DNA of 42,446 nucleotides from an uncultured Blastococcus sp. (GTDB lineage Bacteria; Actinomycetota; Actinomycetes; Mycobacteriales; Geodermatophilaceae), in assembly GCA_902805535.1 (NCBI GenBank), contig CADCTN010000094.1, positions 1 to 42,446 on the forward strand, in the 5' to 3' direction. Shown one piece after another: positions 33,083 through 42,446 of this stretch (positions are counted from its first letter, which is position 1; each line of letters starts with the position of its first letter). Under the pieces are notes generated by a model. The model was not told the DNA's origin. It saw nothing but the letters and a program-made list of their open reading frames with translations, and ran no database searches. Both the position numbers and the translations under genes were made by a program.

Positions 33083-33268
33083 TACCCGTGCTGTCCTCCC
33101 CTGGGAGCGCCACTCCTCGCCGAGCGCGAGAGATCTCGCCGAACGCGAAGGGGGCCGACGCGGCCCACGCACGCGGTCGGCGGACCGGGCGCTCCGCTAC
33201 CTCCGCATGCTCCTGTCGAACCGCGCAGGACTGCTATCGGCGGGTCGCACCGCCGCGCGGGTGCCGGC

Positions 33269-34861
33269 TCATCGGCCCGTCCCCCGCAGCACCTGACCGA
33301 CGGTCCGCAGCAGGATCTTCATGTCGCCCCAGAGCGACCAGTTCTCGATGTAGAAGTTGTCGAAGTGGGCCCGGTCGGAGATGGACGTGTCACCACGCAG
33401 TCCGTGGACCTGCGCCCAACCGGTGAGCCCCACGGGCACGCGGTGTCGAGCCATGTACCAGGGGAACTGGCGGGTGAACTCGTCGACGAAGAACGGACGT
33501 TCCGGTCGGGGCCCGACGAGACTCATGTCGCCGCGGAGCACGTTCCACAGTTGCGGGAGCTCGTCCAGCGACGTGCGCCGGAGCAACCTGCCGAAGGGGC
33601 CGACGCGCTCGTCCTGCCCGATGTTCCAGCGCGTCGTCGACTCCGACTCCACCGTCGGCTTGAGGGAGCAGAACTTCAGGAGCATGAACGGCTGACCCGC
33701 CAGGCCGACCCGGGTCTGGCGGAAGAGGATCGCGCCGGTCTCGAGGCGGCTCAGCAGCGCGCACACCAGGAGAACGGGGGCCAGCGCGACGAGGGCCAGC
33801 GCCGAGATGACGACGTCGCTGGCACGCTTGGCCGTCCAGGCGCCGGTGCGGAAAGGCGCCCGCCGCATCCGCACCAACGGCATCCCCCAGAGCACCTCGG
33901 TGTCCCGGGTCACGGTGTGCACCTCGTAGAGGCGCGGAACGAAGAGGATCTCGCAGGCGAGGCGGTCGCAGGCCCTGAGCAGCGGGACCATCAACGGCTC
34001 CCGGAGCGAGCCGTAGGTGACGATCACGACGTCGATCGCGTGCGCGACGAGGATCTTGTTCAGGTCCTGGTAGCCGCCCAGCACCGGGACCGGGCGTTCG
34101 TCCGGGCGCAGCAGCGGCTCGTCGTCGAGCAGTCCCTCGGGCTGGAGGCCGTACTCCGGGTGGTCGGCCAGATTCGCCGCCAGGGACCCGGCGACCGTGC
34201 CGGCACCGAGGAGCAAGGTGCGTTGCTGCAGCCGGTGATGGCGCCGGATGAGCCGGATGACGCTGTAGGCCACCGTGCGAGTGAGGAGACTGAGCACACC
34301 GAAGACCGCGCAGGTGGCCAGGCGCTTGGTCCCGGCGACGCCGTCGTCGAGTCCGCCGAGCACCATGGCCGCGGCGCCCGCAGCGAGCGCGCGGCCCACG
34401 ATGGCCGGGCCGTCGTCCAGGACCGACAGCGACAGCCGCGGCCGGTAGAGGCCGGCGGCCTGGAAGAGCGCCAGGATCAGGACAAGGACGGCCAGCAGCT
34501 TCCAGCTCGGCGACGACGTCAGAGCCATGGCCACCCAGAACGCCGCCAGATCGGCGGACAGCAGGGTGGCCGGGATCCACAGCCTTCGTGGACGCCGGCG
34601 TTCCGCGAGGACCAGGTCGGCGGGGCCGGGGACGGCCGCGCCGTCCGCGGCATTCCCTGACAGGAGGAACTTCCGCTTGGCCTGGCCGGCAGCCTGGTCC
34701 TCCTCGATCGTCCTCGCGAGCCTGAGCGGGAGACTCGGATGCCGCGCGCCGGGGCCCTGCGCGCTCCTTCCCGAGGCGGTCACCGGCGGCCGTGGCGTTC
34801 CGGCCGTTCCGTTCAAGGTCACCGCGTCGTCATGACTCGACGACGAACTCCGCTCAGACAT
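33269..34861 (-). CDS. WbaP-type undecaprenyl-phosphate sugar phosphotransferase
   Basis: This 530-residue enzyme starts polysaccharide assembly by moving a sugar-1-phosphate from a nucleotide sugar to undecaprenyl phosphate. After a ~90-residue polar N-terminus come four membrane helices, a CoA-binding-like domain (RTLLLGAGTVAGSLAANL), a fifth membrane segment (DVVISALALVALAPVLLV) and the catalytic bacterial sugar transferase domain. The latter has the hallmark Arg-Thr-Ser-Leu-Asp-Glu-Leu-Pro-Gln block near residue 428 with its Asp-Glu pair, and GDMSLVGPRPERP. The sugar may be glucose or galactose. It is transcribed alone, toward the Big_5 gene. ATG 34861 follows a weak purine-rich site. Confidence 0.9.
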   Translation of the reverse strand: MSERSSSSSHDDAVTLNGTAGTPRPPVTASGRSAQGPGARHPSLPLRLARTIEEDQAAGQAKRKFLLSGNAADGAAVPGPADLVLAERRRPRRLWIPATLLSADLAAFWVAMALTSSPSWKLLAVLVLILALFQAAGLYRPRLSLSVLDDGPAIVGRALAAGAAAMVLGGLDDGVAGTKRLATCAVFGVLSLLTRTVAYSVIRLIRRHHRLQQRTLLLGAGTVAGSLAANLADHPEYGLQPEGLLDDEPLLRPDERPVPVLGGYQDLNKILVAHAIDVVIVTYGSLREPLMVPLLRACDRLACEILFVPRLYEVHTVTRDTEVLWGMPLVRMRRAPFRTGAWTAKRASDVVISALALVALAPVLLVCALLSRLETGAILFRQTRVGLAGQPFMLLKFCSLKPTVESESTTRWNIGQDERVGPFGRLLRRTSLDELPQLWNVLRGDMSLVGPRPERPFFVDEFTRQFPWYMARHRVPVGLTGWAQVHGLRGDTSISDRAHFDNFYIENWSLWGDMKILLRTVGQVLRGTGR

Positions 34862-35497
34862 CCGTCCGTCTCACGGCTACCGGTGCGAGGCGACAGCTGC
34901 CGACGGGTTCCGCGCTCGCACCGCGAGCCGACCACCGGAGGTTCGGCCCGGGACCGGGAGCGCTGCCTCTCCCAGCGTCTCTGGCGCTGTGACGTCTTTC
35001 GTCGGACACCATCGCTTCCCCCGCTCCTCGGCATGGGCGTGCCGTCGCTCGTCGTTCGGACCCCGTAAGGCGCGGACCGTAGGCGACAAGACGAGCTGGC
35101 AATAGGGGGATCGAGCCTCCCGACGACCAGTTCGACGCCACGGACCTGCGCCTTGCACGGAGCGGAGACGAAACAGAACAGAGCGTTCCGGATCGGCGGT
35201 GTTCTGAGGGGCCTCGGGGCGAGCGTCCGGTCTCGCCGTCCCAGGTGCGTTCGGTGGGGTGGGTACAAGTCCGACACGGCGAAGCTCCCCTCGTCCGGCA
35301 GCAGCGGCGACGACGACTGCGCGGCGAGGCGGCCGAGGATCTCAGTCCACCGGCAACGGGCTGACGCGAGGACACCGGTGAACCCCGGGCCAGGCTGTCC
35401 GGGGCCGTGCGCGGCCGAAGGTCTGTGCGGCGACAGTCCAGGCGTGCAGGATGCTCGCGGAAGCCAATAACGGCCGGCCACGCAACGGAGGCAACTG
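34862..35497. other. 636-nt intergenic region upstream of cysD and the WbaP-type gene
   Basis: No plausible coding frame is seen. The region should contain the divergent promoters. A perfect 7-bp inverted repeat cagaaca (35174-35180) / tgttctg (35200-35206) with a 19-nt spacer, and a 6-bp hairpin ggcgag (35218-35223) / ctcgcc (35232-35237), lie ~290 nt before cysD and may belong to a leader or operator. I could not recognise a known riboswitch class. A ggagg site at 35487-35491 serves the GTG of cysD. Confidence 0.45.
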
Positions 35498-36403
35498 GTG
35501 ACCAGCACGCTCACCCATCTGCAGCGGCTCGAGGCCGAGAGCATCCACATCATGCGGGAGGCGGTCGCCGAGAGCGAACGCCCCGTGATGCTCTACTCGA
35601 TCGGCAAGGACAGCTCGGTGATGCTGCACCTGGCCCGGAAGGCGTTCTCCCCGTCCCCGCCGCCGTTCCCGCTCCTCCACGTCGACACGACGTGGAAGTT
35701 CAAGCAGATGTACGAGTTCCGGGACAAGACCGCCGCGGAGCTCGGTATCGACCTGCTGGTGCACCAGAACCCCGAGTGCCTGGAGCTCGGCATCAATCCG
35801 TTCACCCACGGCTCGGCGACGCACACCGACATGTGGAAGACCCAGGGCCTGAAGCAGGCTCTGGACCAGTGGCGCTTCGATCTCGCATTCGGGGGCGCGC
35901 GCCGCGACGAGGAGAAGTCCCGGGCCAAGGAGCGCGTCTTCTCGCTCCGCTCGGCGCAGCATCGCTGGGACCCCAAGCAGCAGCGCCCGGAGCTCTGGCG
36001 CACCTACAACGTGCGCCGCAACCCCGGCGAGACGATGCGGGTGTTCCCCCTGTCCAACTGGACCGAGCTGGACGTGTGGCAGTACATCCACCTCGAGCAG
36101 ATCCCGATCGTGCCGCTGTACTTCGGGGCACCGCGGCCGGTCGTCGAGCGTGACGGCGCGCTGATCATGGTGGACGACGACCGCTTCCCACTCTACGACG
36201 GCGAGGAGCCGGAACTGCGCAGCGTGCGGTTCCGCACCCTCGGCTGCTATCCGCTCAGCGGCGCGGTGGAGAGCACGGCCGACACTCTCACCGCGGTGAT
36301 CCAGGAGATGCTGCTGACCACCACCTCCGAGCGCCAGGGCCGGGTCATCGACCACGACTCCGCCGGCTCGATGGAGAAGAAGAAGCAGGAAGGCTACTTC
36401 TGA
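35498..36403 (+). CDS. cysD: Sulfate adenylyltransferase subunit 2
   Basis: This 301-residue protein is the ATP-pyrophosphatase-fold catalytic subunit of ATP sulfurylase. The PP-loop reads [14 protein letters not shown] (about 32-45), followed by [12 protein letters not shown] and [16 protein letters not shown], all typical of CysD. With CysN it forms adenosine 5'-phosphosulfate from ATP and sulfate in the cytosol. The GTG start at 35498 has a ggagg site 6 nt upstream. Its stop overlaps the ATG of cysNC (TGATG), so the two are translationally coupled. In this location it most likely feeds the sulfotransferases of the polysaccharide locus as well as general sulfur assimilation. Confidence 0.95.
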   Translation: MTSTLTHLQRLEAESIHIMREAVAESERPVMLYSIGKDSSVMLHLARKAFSPSPPPFPLLHVDTTWKFKQMYEFRDKTAAELGIDLLVHQNPECLELGINPFTHGSATHTDMWKTQGLKQALDQWRFDLAFGGARRDEEKSRAKERVFSLRSAQHRWDPKQQRPELWRTYNVRRNPGETMRVFPLSNWTELDVWQYIHLEQIPIVPLYFGAPRPVVERDGALIMVDDDRFPLYDGEEPELRSVRFRTLGCYPLSGAVESTADTLTAVIQEMLLTTTSERQGRVIDHDSAGSMEKKKQEGYF

Positions 36404-38301
36404 TGACCGCGCCCTCCGGGCTCATCGCCGAGGACATCGAGTCCTACCTGGACGTCCACCAGCACAAGTCACTGCTTCGGTTCATCACCTGCGGCAGCGT
36501 CGACGACGGCAAGTCCACGCTCATCGGACGGCTGCTGTACGAGTCGCACCTGGTCTTCGAGGACCACCTGGAGGCGCTGGAGGCGGACTCGAAGACGGGG
36601 ACCCAAGGCGGTGAGCTGGACTTCGCCCTGCTCGTCGACGGGCTGGCCGCCGAGCGGGAACAAGGAATCACGATCGACGTCGCCTACCGGTTCTTCTCCA
36701 CCGAGAAGCGCAAGTTCATCGTCGCCGACACCCCCGGCCACGAGCAGTACACGCGGAACATGGTCACGGGTGCCTCGACCGCCGAGGCCGCCGTGATCCT
36801 GATCGACGCGCGCAAGGGCGTGCTCACCCAGACGCGTCGGCACAGCTACCTCGTTTCGCTCCTCGGGATCGGCAAGGTCGTCGTCGCGGTGAACAAACTC
36901 GATCTCGTCGCCTACTCGCGCGACGTCTTCGAGGAGATCGAGGCGGAGTACCGCGACTTCGCCGCCCGGATCGGGCTGACCGACATCGTCTGCATTCCGA
37001 TGTCGGCGCTCCGGGGGGACAACATCACGGAGCCCAGCCAGAACACGCCCTGGTACCACGGCCCGACGCTGCTCGGGTACCTCGAGACGGTGCCCGTGGG
37101 ACAGCACGCCCAGGACGGGCCGTTCCGGATGCCGGTGCAGTGGGTGAACCGCCCCGGCCACGACTTCCGCGGCTTCTCCGGAGTCATCGTCGGCGGCCGG
37201 ATCCGGCCCGGTGACCGGGTCCGCGTGGTGCCGTCGGGTCAGCAGAGCACCGTCACGCGCATCGTCACCATGGACGCCGACCTCGACGAGGCCGTGGCCG
37301 AACAGTCGGTGACGCTCGCCCTCGCCGACGAGATCGACGTCAGCCGCGGTGACGTCCTCTGCGCGGCCGACTCACCGGCCGGCTCCGCCGACCAGTTCGA
37401 AGCACATGTCGTGTGGATGGCCGAAGGCGAGATGTTGCCGGGCCGGCCCTACCTGCTGAAGCTCGGCGCGCGCACGGTCCCCGCCTCGCTGAGCCGGCCG
37501 AAGTACCGCATCGACGTCAACACGTTGGAGCACGCGGCCGCGACGACCCTCTCCCTCAACGAGATCGGGGTCTGCAACCTCAACCTCGACCGGCCGATCG
37601 CCTTCGACCCGTACGCGGACAACCGCGACATGGGCGGCTTCGTGCTCATCGACCGGCTGACGAACGCCACGGTCGGGGCGGGGATGCTGCACTTCGCGCT
37701 GCGTCGTTCGCAGAACGTCCACTGGCAGGCGATCGACGTGGACAAGCAGGCCCAGGCCGGCCTCAAGGGTCACCGGCCCTGCGTGGTCTGGTTCACCGGC
37801 CTGTCGGGAGCCGGGAAGTCCAGCATCGCCAACCTCGTGGAGAAACGACTGCACGCGCTCGGAGTGCACACCACCATCCTGGACGGGGACAACGTCCGGC
37901 ACGGGCTGAACAAGGACCTGGGGTTCACCGAGGCCGACCGCGTGGAGAACATCCGTCGCGTCGCCGAGGTGGCGCACTTGATGGTGAACGCCGGCCTCGT
38001 GGTCCTCGTCTCCTTCATCTCGCCGTTCCGGTCGGAGCGCCGGATGGCCCGCGAGATGGTCGAGTCGGCCGAGTTCTGCGAGGTCTTCGTCGACACCCCG
38101 CTCGACATCGCCGAGCAACGTGACGTCAAGGGCCTCTACGGAAAGGCGCGGCGAGGGGAACTCACCAACTTCACCGGCATCGACTCGCCCTACGAGGCGC
38201 CGGAGGATCCCGAGATCCGCATCGAGACGACGGTGACGAGCCCCGAAGAGGCAGCTCAGCAGGTCGTCGACCGGCTGCGCGAGCAGGGCGTCATCCCCTG
38301 A
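36403..38301 (+). CDS. cysNC: Bifunctional sulfate adenylyltransferase subunit 1 / APS kinase
   Basis: This 632-residue fusion has an EF-Tu-like GTPase half with GSVDDGKST (about 31-39), DTPGHEQY and NKLD motifs, which drives APS formation by CysD, and a C-terminal APS kinase domain (about 460-630) with its own P-loop GLSGAGKSS (466-474), [10 protein letters not shown] and FISPFRSER. The kinase half makes PAPS, the sulfate donor for the two sulfotransferases in this locus. All catalytic motifs look intact. Such NC fusions are standard in many actinobacteria and proteobacteria. A truncated separate cysC remnant occurs at 41105-41277. Confidence 0.95.
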   Translation: MTAPSGLIAEDIESYLDVHQHKSLLRFITCGSVDDGKSTLIGRLLYESHLVFEDHLEALEADSKTGTQGGELDFALLVDGLAAEREQGITIDVAYRFFSTEKRKFIVADTPGHEQYTRNMVTGASTAEAAVILIDARKGVLTQTRRHSYLVSLLGIGKVVVAVNKLDLVAYSRDVFEEIEAEYRDFAARIGLTDIVCIPMSALRGDNITEPSQNTPWYHGPTLLGYLETVPVGQHAQDGPFRMPVQWVNRPGHDFRGFSGVIVGGRIRPGDRVRVVPSGQQSTVTRIVTMDADLDEAVAEQSVTLALADEIDVSRGDVLCAADSPAGSADQFEAHVVWMAEGEMLPGRPYLLKLGARTVPASLSRPKYRIDVNTLEHAAATTLSLNEIGVCNLNLDRPIAFDPYADNRDMGGFVLIDRLTNATVGAGMLHFALRRSQNVHWQAIDVDKQAQAGLKGHRPCVVWFTGLSGAGKSSIANLVEKRLHALGVHTTILDGDNVRHGLNKDLGFTEADRVENIRRVAEVAHLMVNAGLVVLVSFISPFRSERRMAREMVESAEFCEVFVDTPLDIAEQRDVKGLYGKARRGELTNFTGIDSPYEAPEDPEIRIETTVTSPEEAAQQVVDRLREQGVIP

Positions 38302-38314
38302 CGGGCCTGGCGGG

Positions 38315-38527
38315 TCAAGAGGACCGGCCTGGCTGCTCGAGCAGCCACACCCTCGCAGCGTCGTAGTCCTCGGCCACCCCCGCCAGCTCCGTGCCCGACG
38401 GTGAGTGCTCGATGAGCAGCCAGGCGTCGGTGAACGCCTCCAGCACGGTCAGATCGGTGCGATCGGGCAGACCGTGGGGGAAGCGCGCTGACCGGATCTC
38501 CCGGTACCAGCGTCCACCCTCGGGCAC
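38315..38527 (-). CDS. Small hypothetical protein (70 residues)
   Basis: A GTG at 38527 opens a 70-residue frame with a protein-like composition: MPEGGRWYREIRSARFP, then TVLEAFTDAWLLIEHS and AEDYDAARVWLLEQ. It has no membrane segment, and I do not recognise a family. It is convergent with cysNC, 13 nt away. Its balanced amino-acid content and aromatic pattern make it more likely real than most short frames in this GC-rich DNA, but it has no obvious ribosome binding site. Confidence 0.45.
   Translation of the reverse strand: MPEGGRWYREIRSARFPHGLPDRTDLTVLEAFTDAWLLIEHSPSGTELAGVAEDYDAARVWLLEQPGRSS
38331..38346 (+). terminator. Perfect 16-bp palindrome after cysNC
   Basis: The sequence ggctgctcgagcagcc is fully self-complementary and can form a 6-bp stem with a tcga loop, 30 nt after the cysNC stop. 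It overlaps the 3' end of a small minus-strand ORF, so it could serve as terminator for one or both. Confidence 0.4.
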
Positions 38528-38641
38528 CGTGGCGTTCCGCCGCCGTCCTATTCCCCTCGCGGAGCGAGCAGGGGCGCGTGCAGACCAGACCGGTCCCTCG
38601 GGCTGGCAACGGTGCCGCAGACGCGGTCGAACTGTGCGGTG

Positions 38642-38962
38642 TCACCTCTCATGGCGGGCAGCGTGCACCCATCGTTCCTCTGCGACAAGAGTAAGCGTCG
38701 TACCGTTCTCAACACCGCCCGGCGCCCACGTCGTCGGCGCTGGGATCATCGCCGTCTCCGCGTCCTGCGGGGACCTGGCGGCGGTCGCGACGCGGAGGCG
38801 GGCCTGGTCCTCCCGCAGCGCGCTCCTGCCGAGCGCTGCCACGAAGACGGCAACCGGCACTGCCAGAGCCAGCCACGTCACGAGCACGGTGATCAGCACG
38901 CGACCATCATCGACGCGAGGCGTGTCGGTGGGTGGACCGGGGGCTGTCGGTTCGCCGTCCAC
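38642..38962 (-). CDS. Small hypothetical membrane protein
   Basis: The frame from GTG 38962 encodes 106 residues with one clear transmembrane helix (VLITVLVTWLALAVPVAVFVAAL, about 22-44, cytoplasmic side uncertain) after a polar Pro-rich N-terminus, and a polar C-terminal half. I recognise no family. The 182-nt gap to the rmlD stop and the 114-nt gap to the next small ORF show nothing else. The membrane helix in the frame is the main support. Confidence 0.45.
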   Translation of the reverse strand: MDGEPTAPGPPTDTPRVDDGRVLITVLVTWLALAVPVAVFVAALGRSALREDQARLRVATAARSPQDAETAMIPAPTTWAPGGVENGTTLTLVAEERWVHAARHER

Positions 38963-39144
38963 AAGATGGCCGGCGGGTGACGGCGCTCCCGCTGAGAAGA
39001 GGCGGCCGCGGTGTGCCTGCAGAACGCGGACGTCCGCCGGCCCCGCCCCACCGCGGCGCGGGTCATGGCATCGCCCCGGTGCACCACGAATACCGCGCGG
39101 TTCTCACGAGAACGACCAGCAGCGCGCCGGGGTGCACGGTCCAC

Positions 39145-41030
<1,886 letters not shown>

Positions 41031-41104
41031 TCATGCTGCGCCGCCGTGGAGCCCACGGTTCCGGGGCGTGTCCGGCAGGTCCGCGGATGCCGCCCAGTGG
41101 CGCT

Positions 41105-41277
41105 GCCGACATCGCGTGCGGTGGTGCCGTGGCGGACCGGCAGGGTGGCATCGTCATGAGCGCGCCGATCGCGCCCTACGCCGAGTGCCCACCGACGCGG
41201 AGGTCACCGCCGGAACCGCCGGGCGGAGCGTGGACGAGTGCGCCGCCCAGGTGCTCGAGCAGCTGCGCGACCGCTGA
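41105..41277 (+). pseudogene. Truncated and frameshifted cysC (APS kinase) remnant
   Basis: One frame reads VADRQGGIVMSAPIAPYAE (from 41129), which closely matches the stretch found in the middle of stand-alone APS kinases. In a different frame, from about 41185, TDAEVTAGTAGRSVDECAAQ followed by VLEQLRDR and a stop (41277) matches the C-terminal end of the same family. The ~60 residues between them are missing, and the P-loop half upstream is absent. The parts lie in order on one strand, so this is best read as a decayed cysC, kept next to cysQ. The intact APS kinase is in cysNC. Confidence 0.45.
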
Positions 41278-41281
41278 CCGG

Positions 41282-42073
41282 TCAGGTGTGCACGCCCCCG
41301 TGGCCGGGGCGCGAGGGTGCCGCTTCCCGCGGCAGCTGGGCGAGCGCGGCCAGCAGCCGCTCGGCCAGGTGTGGCCGGCAGATGAGCAGGTCGGGGAGCC
41401 ACGGATCGGGCTGGTTGTAGCGCAGCGGTGAGCCGTCGAGCCGGCTGGTGTGCAGGCCGGCGGCACGGGCGACGGCGACGGGTGCCGCGGAGTCCCATTC
41501 GTACTGGCCGCCGCCGTGCACGTAGGCGTCGACCCGACCGCGGACGACGGCCATGGCCTTGGCGCCGGCCGAGCCCATGCGCACCAGCTCGGCGCCGAGC
41601 CCGGCGGCCAGGTCCTGGACCAGCGCCGGCGGACGGCTGCGGCTGACGGCCAGCCGGACCGGTCCGTCGACGGCGGCCGGCACGACCGGTGGTTCGCCGG
41701 TGTTCAGCGTCACGCCCTCCGCGGGGACGCCGACGGCGCCGGCGGTGAGCTCGCCGCGCTCCCAGAGGGCCACGTGCACCGCCCAGTCGCTGCGGCCGAG
41801 CTCGGCGAACTCGCGGGTGCCGTCGAGCGGGTCGACGATCCACACCCGGTGGGCGTCCAGGCGGGCGGCGTCGTCCGCGCCCTCCTCGGAGAGGACGGCG
41901 TCGCCGGGGCACAGCTCCCCCAGCCGGCGGAGCAGGAAGCGGTGCGACTCCGCGTCACCGGCCGCCCTGCGGGCCGCAGCGTCCGCGAAGGTCCCGCCGC
42001 GCACCTGCAGGAGCAGGGCGCCGGCGGACCCGGCGAGGTCGCGAGCCAGGTCGTGGTCGTCGCTGGGGGACAC
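41282..42073 (-). CDS. cysQ: 3'(2'),5'-bisphosphate nucleotidase
   Basis: This 263-residue protein belongs to the inositol monophosphatase superfamily. Its metal and phosphate motifs are VLSEEGADD, WIVDPLDGTREF (about 78-89) and YEWDSAAPVAVARAAG (the C-terminal Asp-containing motif). In the CysQ subgroup it converts PAP, the by-product of sulfotransferases, to AMP, which keeps PAPS-dependent reactions running. It lies downstream of the UDP-glucose dehydrogenase gene on the same strand (9-nt gap). An inositol phosphatase role is possible but less likely given the sulfate genes nearby. Confidence 0.85.
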   Translation of the reverse strand: MSPSDDHDLARDLAGSAGALLLQVRGGTFADAAARRAAGDAESHRFLLRRLGELCPGDAVLSEEGADDAARLDAHRVWIVDPLDGTREFAELGRSDWAVHVALWERGELTAGAVGVPAEGVTLNTGEPPVVPAAVDGPVRLAVSRSRPPALVQDLAAGLGAELVRMGSAGAKAMAVVRGRVDAYVHGGGQYEWDSAAPVAVARAAGLHTSRLDGSPLRYNQPDPWLPDLLICRPHLAERLLAALAQLPREAAPSRPGHGGVHT

Positions 42074-42082
42074 GCTCGCGGA

Positions 42083-42446
42083 TCAGCCGGCCCGGCGGCC
42101 CAGCGCGCGGTAGGACCAGCCGGCTGCCGTCCAGGCCTCGCGGTCGAGGGCGTTGCGACCGTCCAGCACCCGCTTCTGCGCCACGACCTTGCCGAAGGCG
42201 ACCGGGTCCAGCTCCCGGTACTGCTTCCACTCGGTGAGCAGCAGCACCGCGTCGGCCCGGTGCGCCGCCTGCTCTGCGGAGTCCACGACGTCGAGCTGCG
42301 GCCAGCTGCGGCGGATGTTGTCACCCGCCGCCGGGTCGGTGACCTGCACGACCGCGCCCTGCAGCTGCAGCTGGGCGGCGACGTTGAGCGCCGGGGAGTC
42401 GCGGATGTCGTCGCTGTCGGGCTTGAACGCCGCACCCAGCACCGCC
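42083..42446 (-). CDS. UDP-glucose 6-dehydrogenase, C-terminal part
   Basis: The visible ~121 residues form the UDP-binding C-terminal domain of UDP-glucose/GDP-mannose dehydrogenases: LGAAFKPDSDDIRDSPAL, VQVTDPAAGDN, VLLLTEWKQYRELDP and VLDGRNALDREAW. The frame runs off the right edge, so the N-terminal NAD-binding half lies outside. The enzyme makes UDP-glucuronate, a likely acidic sugar donor for the polymer. It appears to be the first gene of an operon with cysQ. Confidence 0.88.
   Translation of the reverse strand, partial: AVLGAAFKPDSDDIRDSPALNVAAQLQLQGAVVQVTDPAAGDNIRRSWPQLDVVDSAEQAAHRADAVLLLTEWKQYRELDPVAFGKVVAQKRVLDGRNALDREAWTAAGWSYRALGRRAG

Noticed and set aside
30426-33113. 895-residue minus-strand frame opposite the Big_5 gene
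   Set aside because: It is the antisense of a GC-rich repeat gene, with Gly/Arg-rich composition and no domain; the plus-strand gene has a signal peptide and clear repeats.
31439-34660. 1073-residue plus-strand frame spanning the Big_5 and WbaP-type genes
   Set aside because: It overlaps two well-supported genes in other frames, and its composition is that of a shadow frame (Arg, Gly, His and Asp rich).

Overview
The window is very GC-rich DNA with frequent GTG and TTG starts, ANTAR and CGNR regulators and a dense exopolysaccharide locus. This points to an actinobacterium, and the style (PAP2/diacylglycerol-kinase fusion, stand-alone PHP protein, CysD/CysNC) resembles Geodermatophilaceae. 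That placement is an inference. No rRNA, tRNA, CRISPR array or complete insertion sequence is visible.

Layout. Positions 1-5.9 kb hold general genes: a partial MFS exporter divergent from a CGNR zinc-finger regulator, a PAP2-lipid kinase fusion, a GAF-ANTAR antiterminator, a DoxX-like membrane protein and a PHP/PolX-like phosphoesterase that apparently starts at CTG. A degenerate IS630-type transposase remnant (about 5.96-6.10 kb) marks the edge of the next region. From 6.2 to 34.9 kb lies a large surface-polysaccharide locus. It contains two tandem secreted alginate-lyase-like proteins; a four-gene minus-strand operon (P-loop kinase, 2-hydroxyacid dehydrogenase, PEP-mutase-like enzyme, ATP-grasp ligase); a Wzx flippase; a GT2 glycosyltransferase; an HprK-like ATPase; two Wzz-like co-polymerases with degenerate kinase domains; two APH-fold kinases; two sulfotransferases; a Wzy-like polymerase; a NodB deacetylase; a GT4 glycosyltransferase; two secreted propeller-like proteins, one carrying four Big_5 repeats; and a WbaP-type initiating phosphoglycosyltransferase. 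From 35.5 kb come cysD-cysNC (sulfate to PAPS), two small ORFs, rmlD-rmlB, a truncated cysC remnant, cysQ and the C-terminal end of a UDP-glucose dehydrogenase that runs off the right edge.

How it fits together (inference). The WbaP-type enzyme starts a lipid-linked repeat unit, the glycosyltransferases extend it with dTDP-rhamnose (RmlBD) and UDP-glucuronate (Ugd) among possible donors, Wzx flips it, and Wzy with the two Wzz proteins polymerises it. CysD/CysNC supply PAPS, the two sulfotransferases use it, and CysQ removes the PAP by-product, so the polymer is probably sulfated. The PEP-mutase operon lacks a visible phosphonopyruvate decarboxylase but has a 2-hydroxyacid dehydrogenase, which suggests a phosphonate decoration via phosphonolactate. 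This is the most novel candidate system in the window. Five protein families occur as paralogous pairs inside the locus, suggesting growth by duplication.
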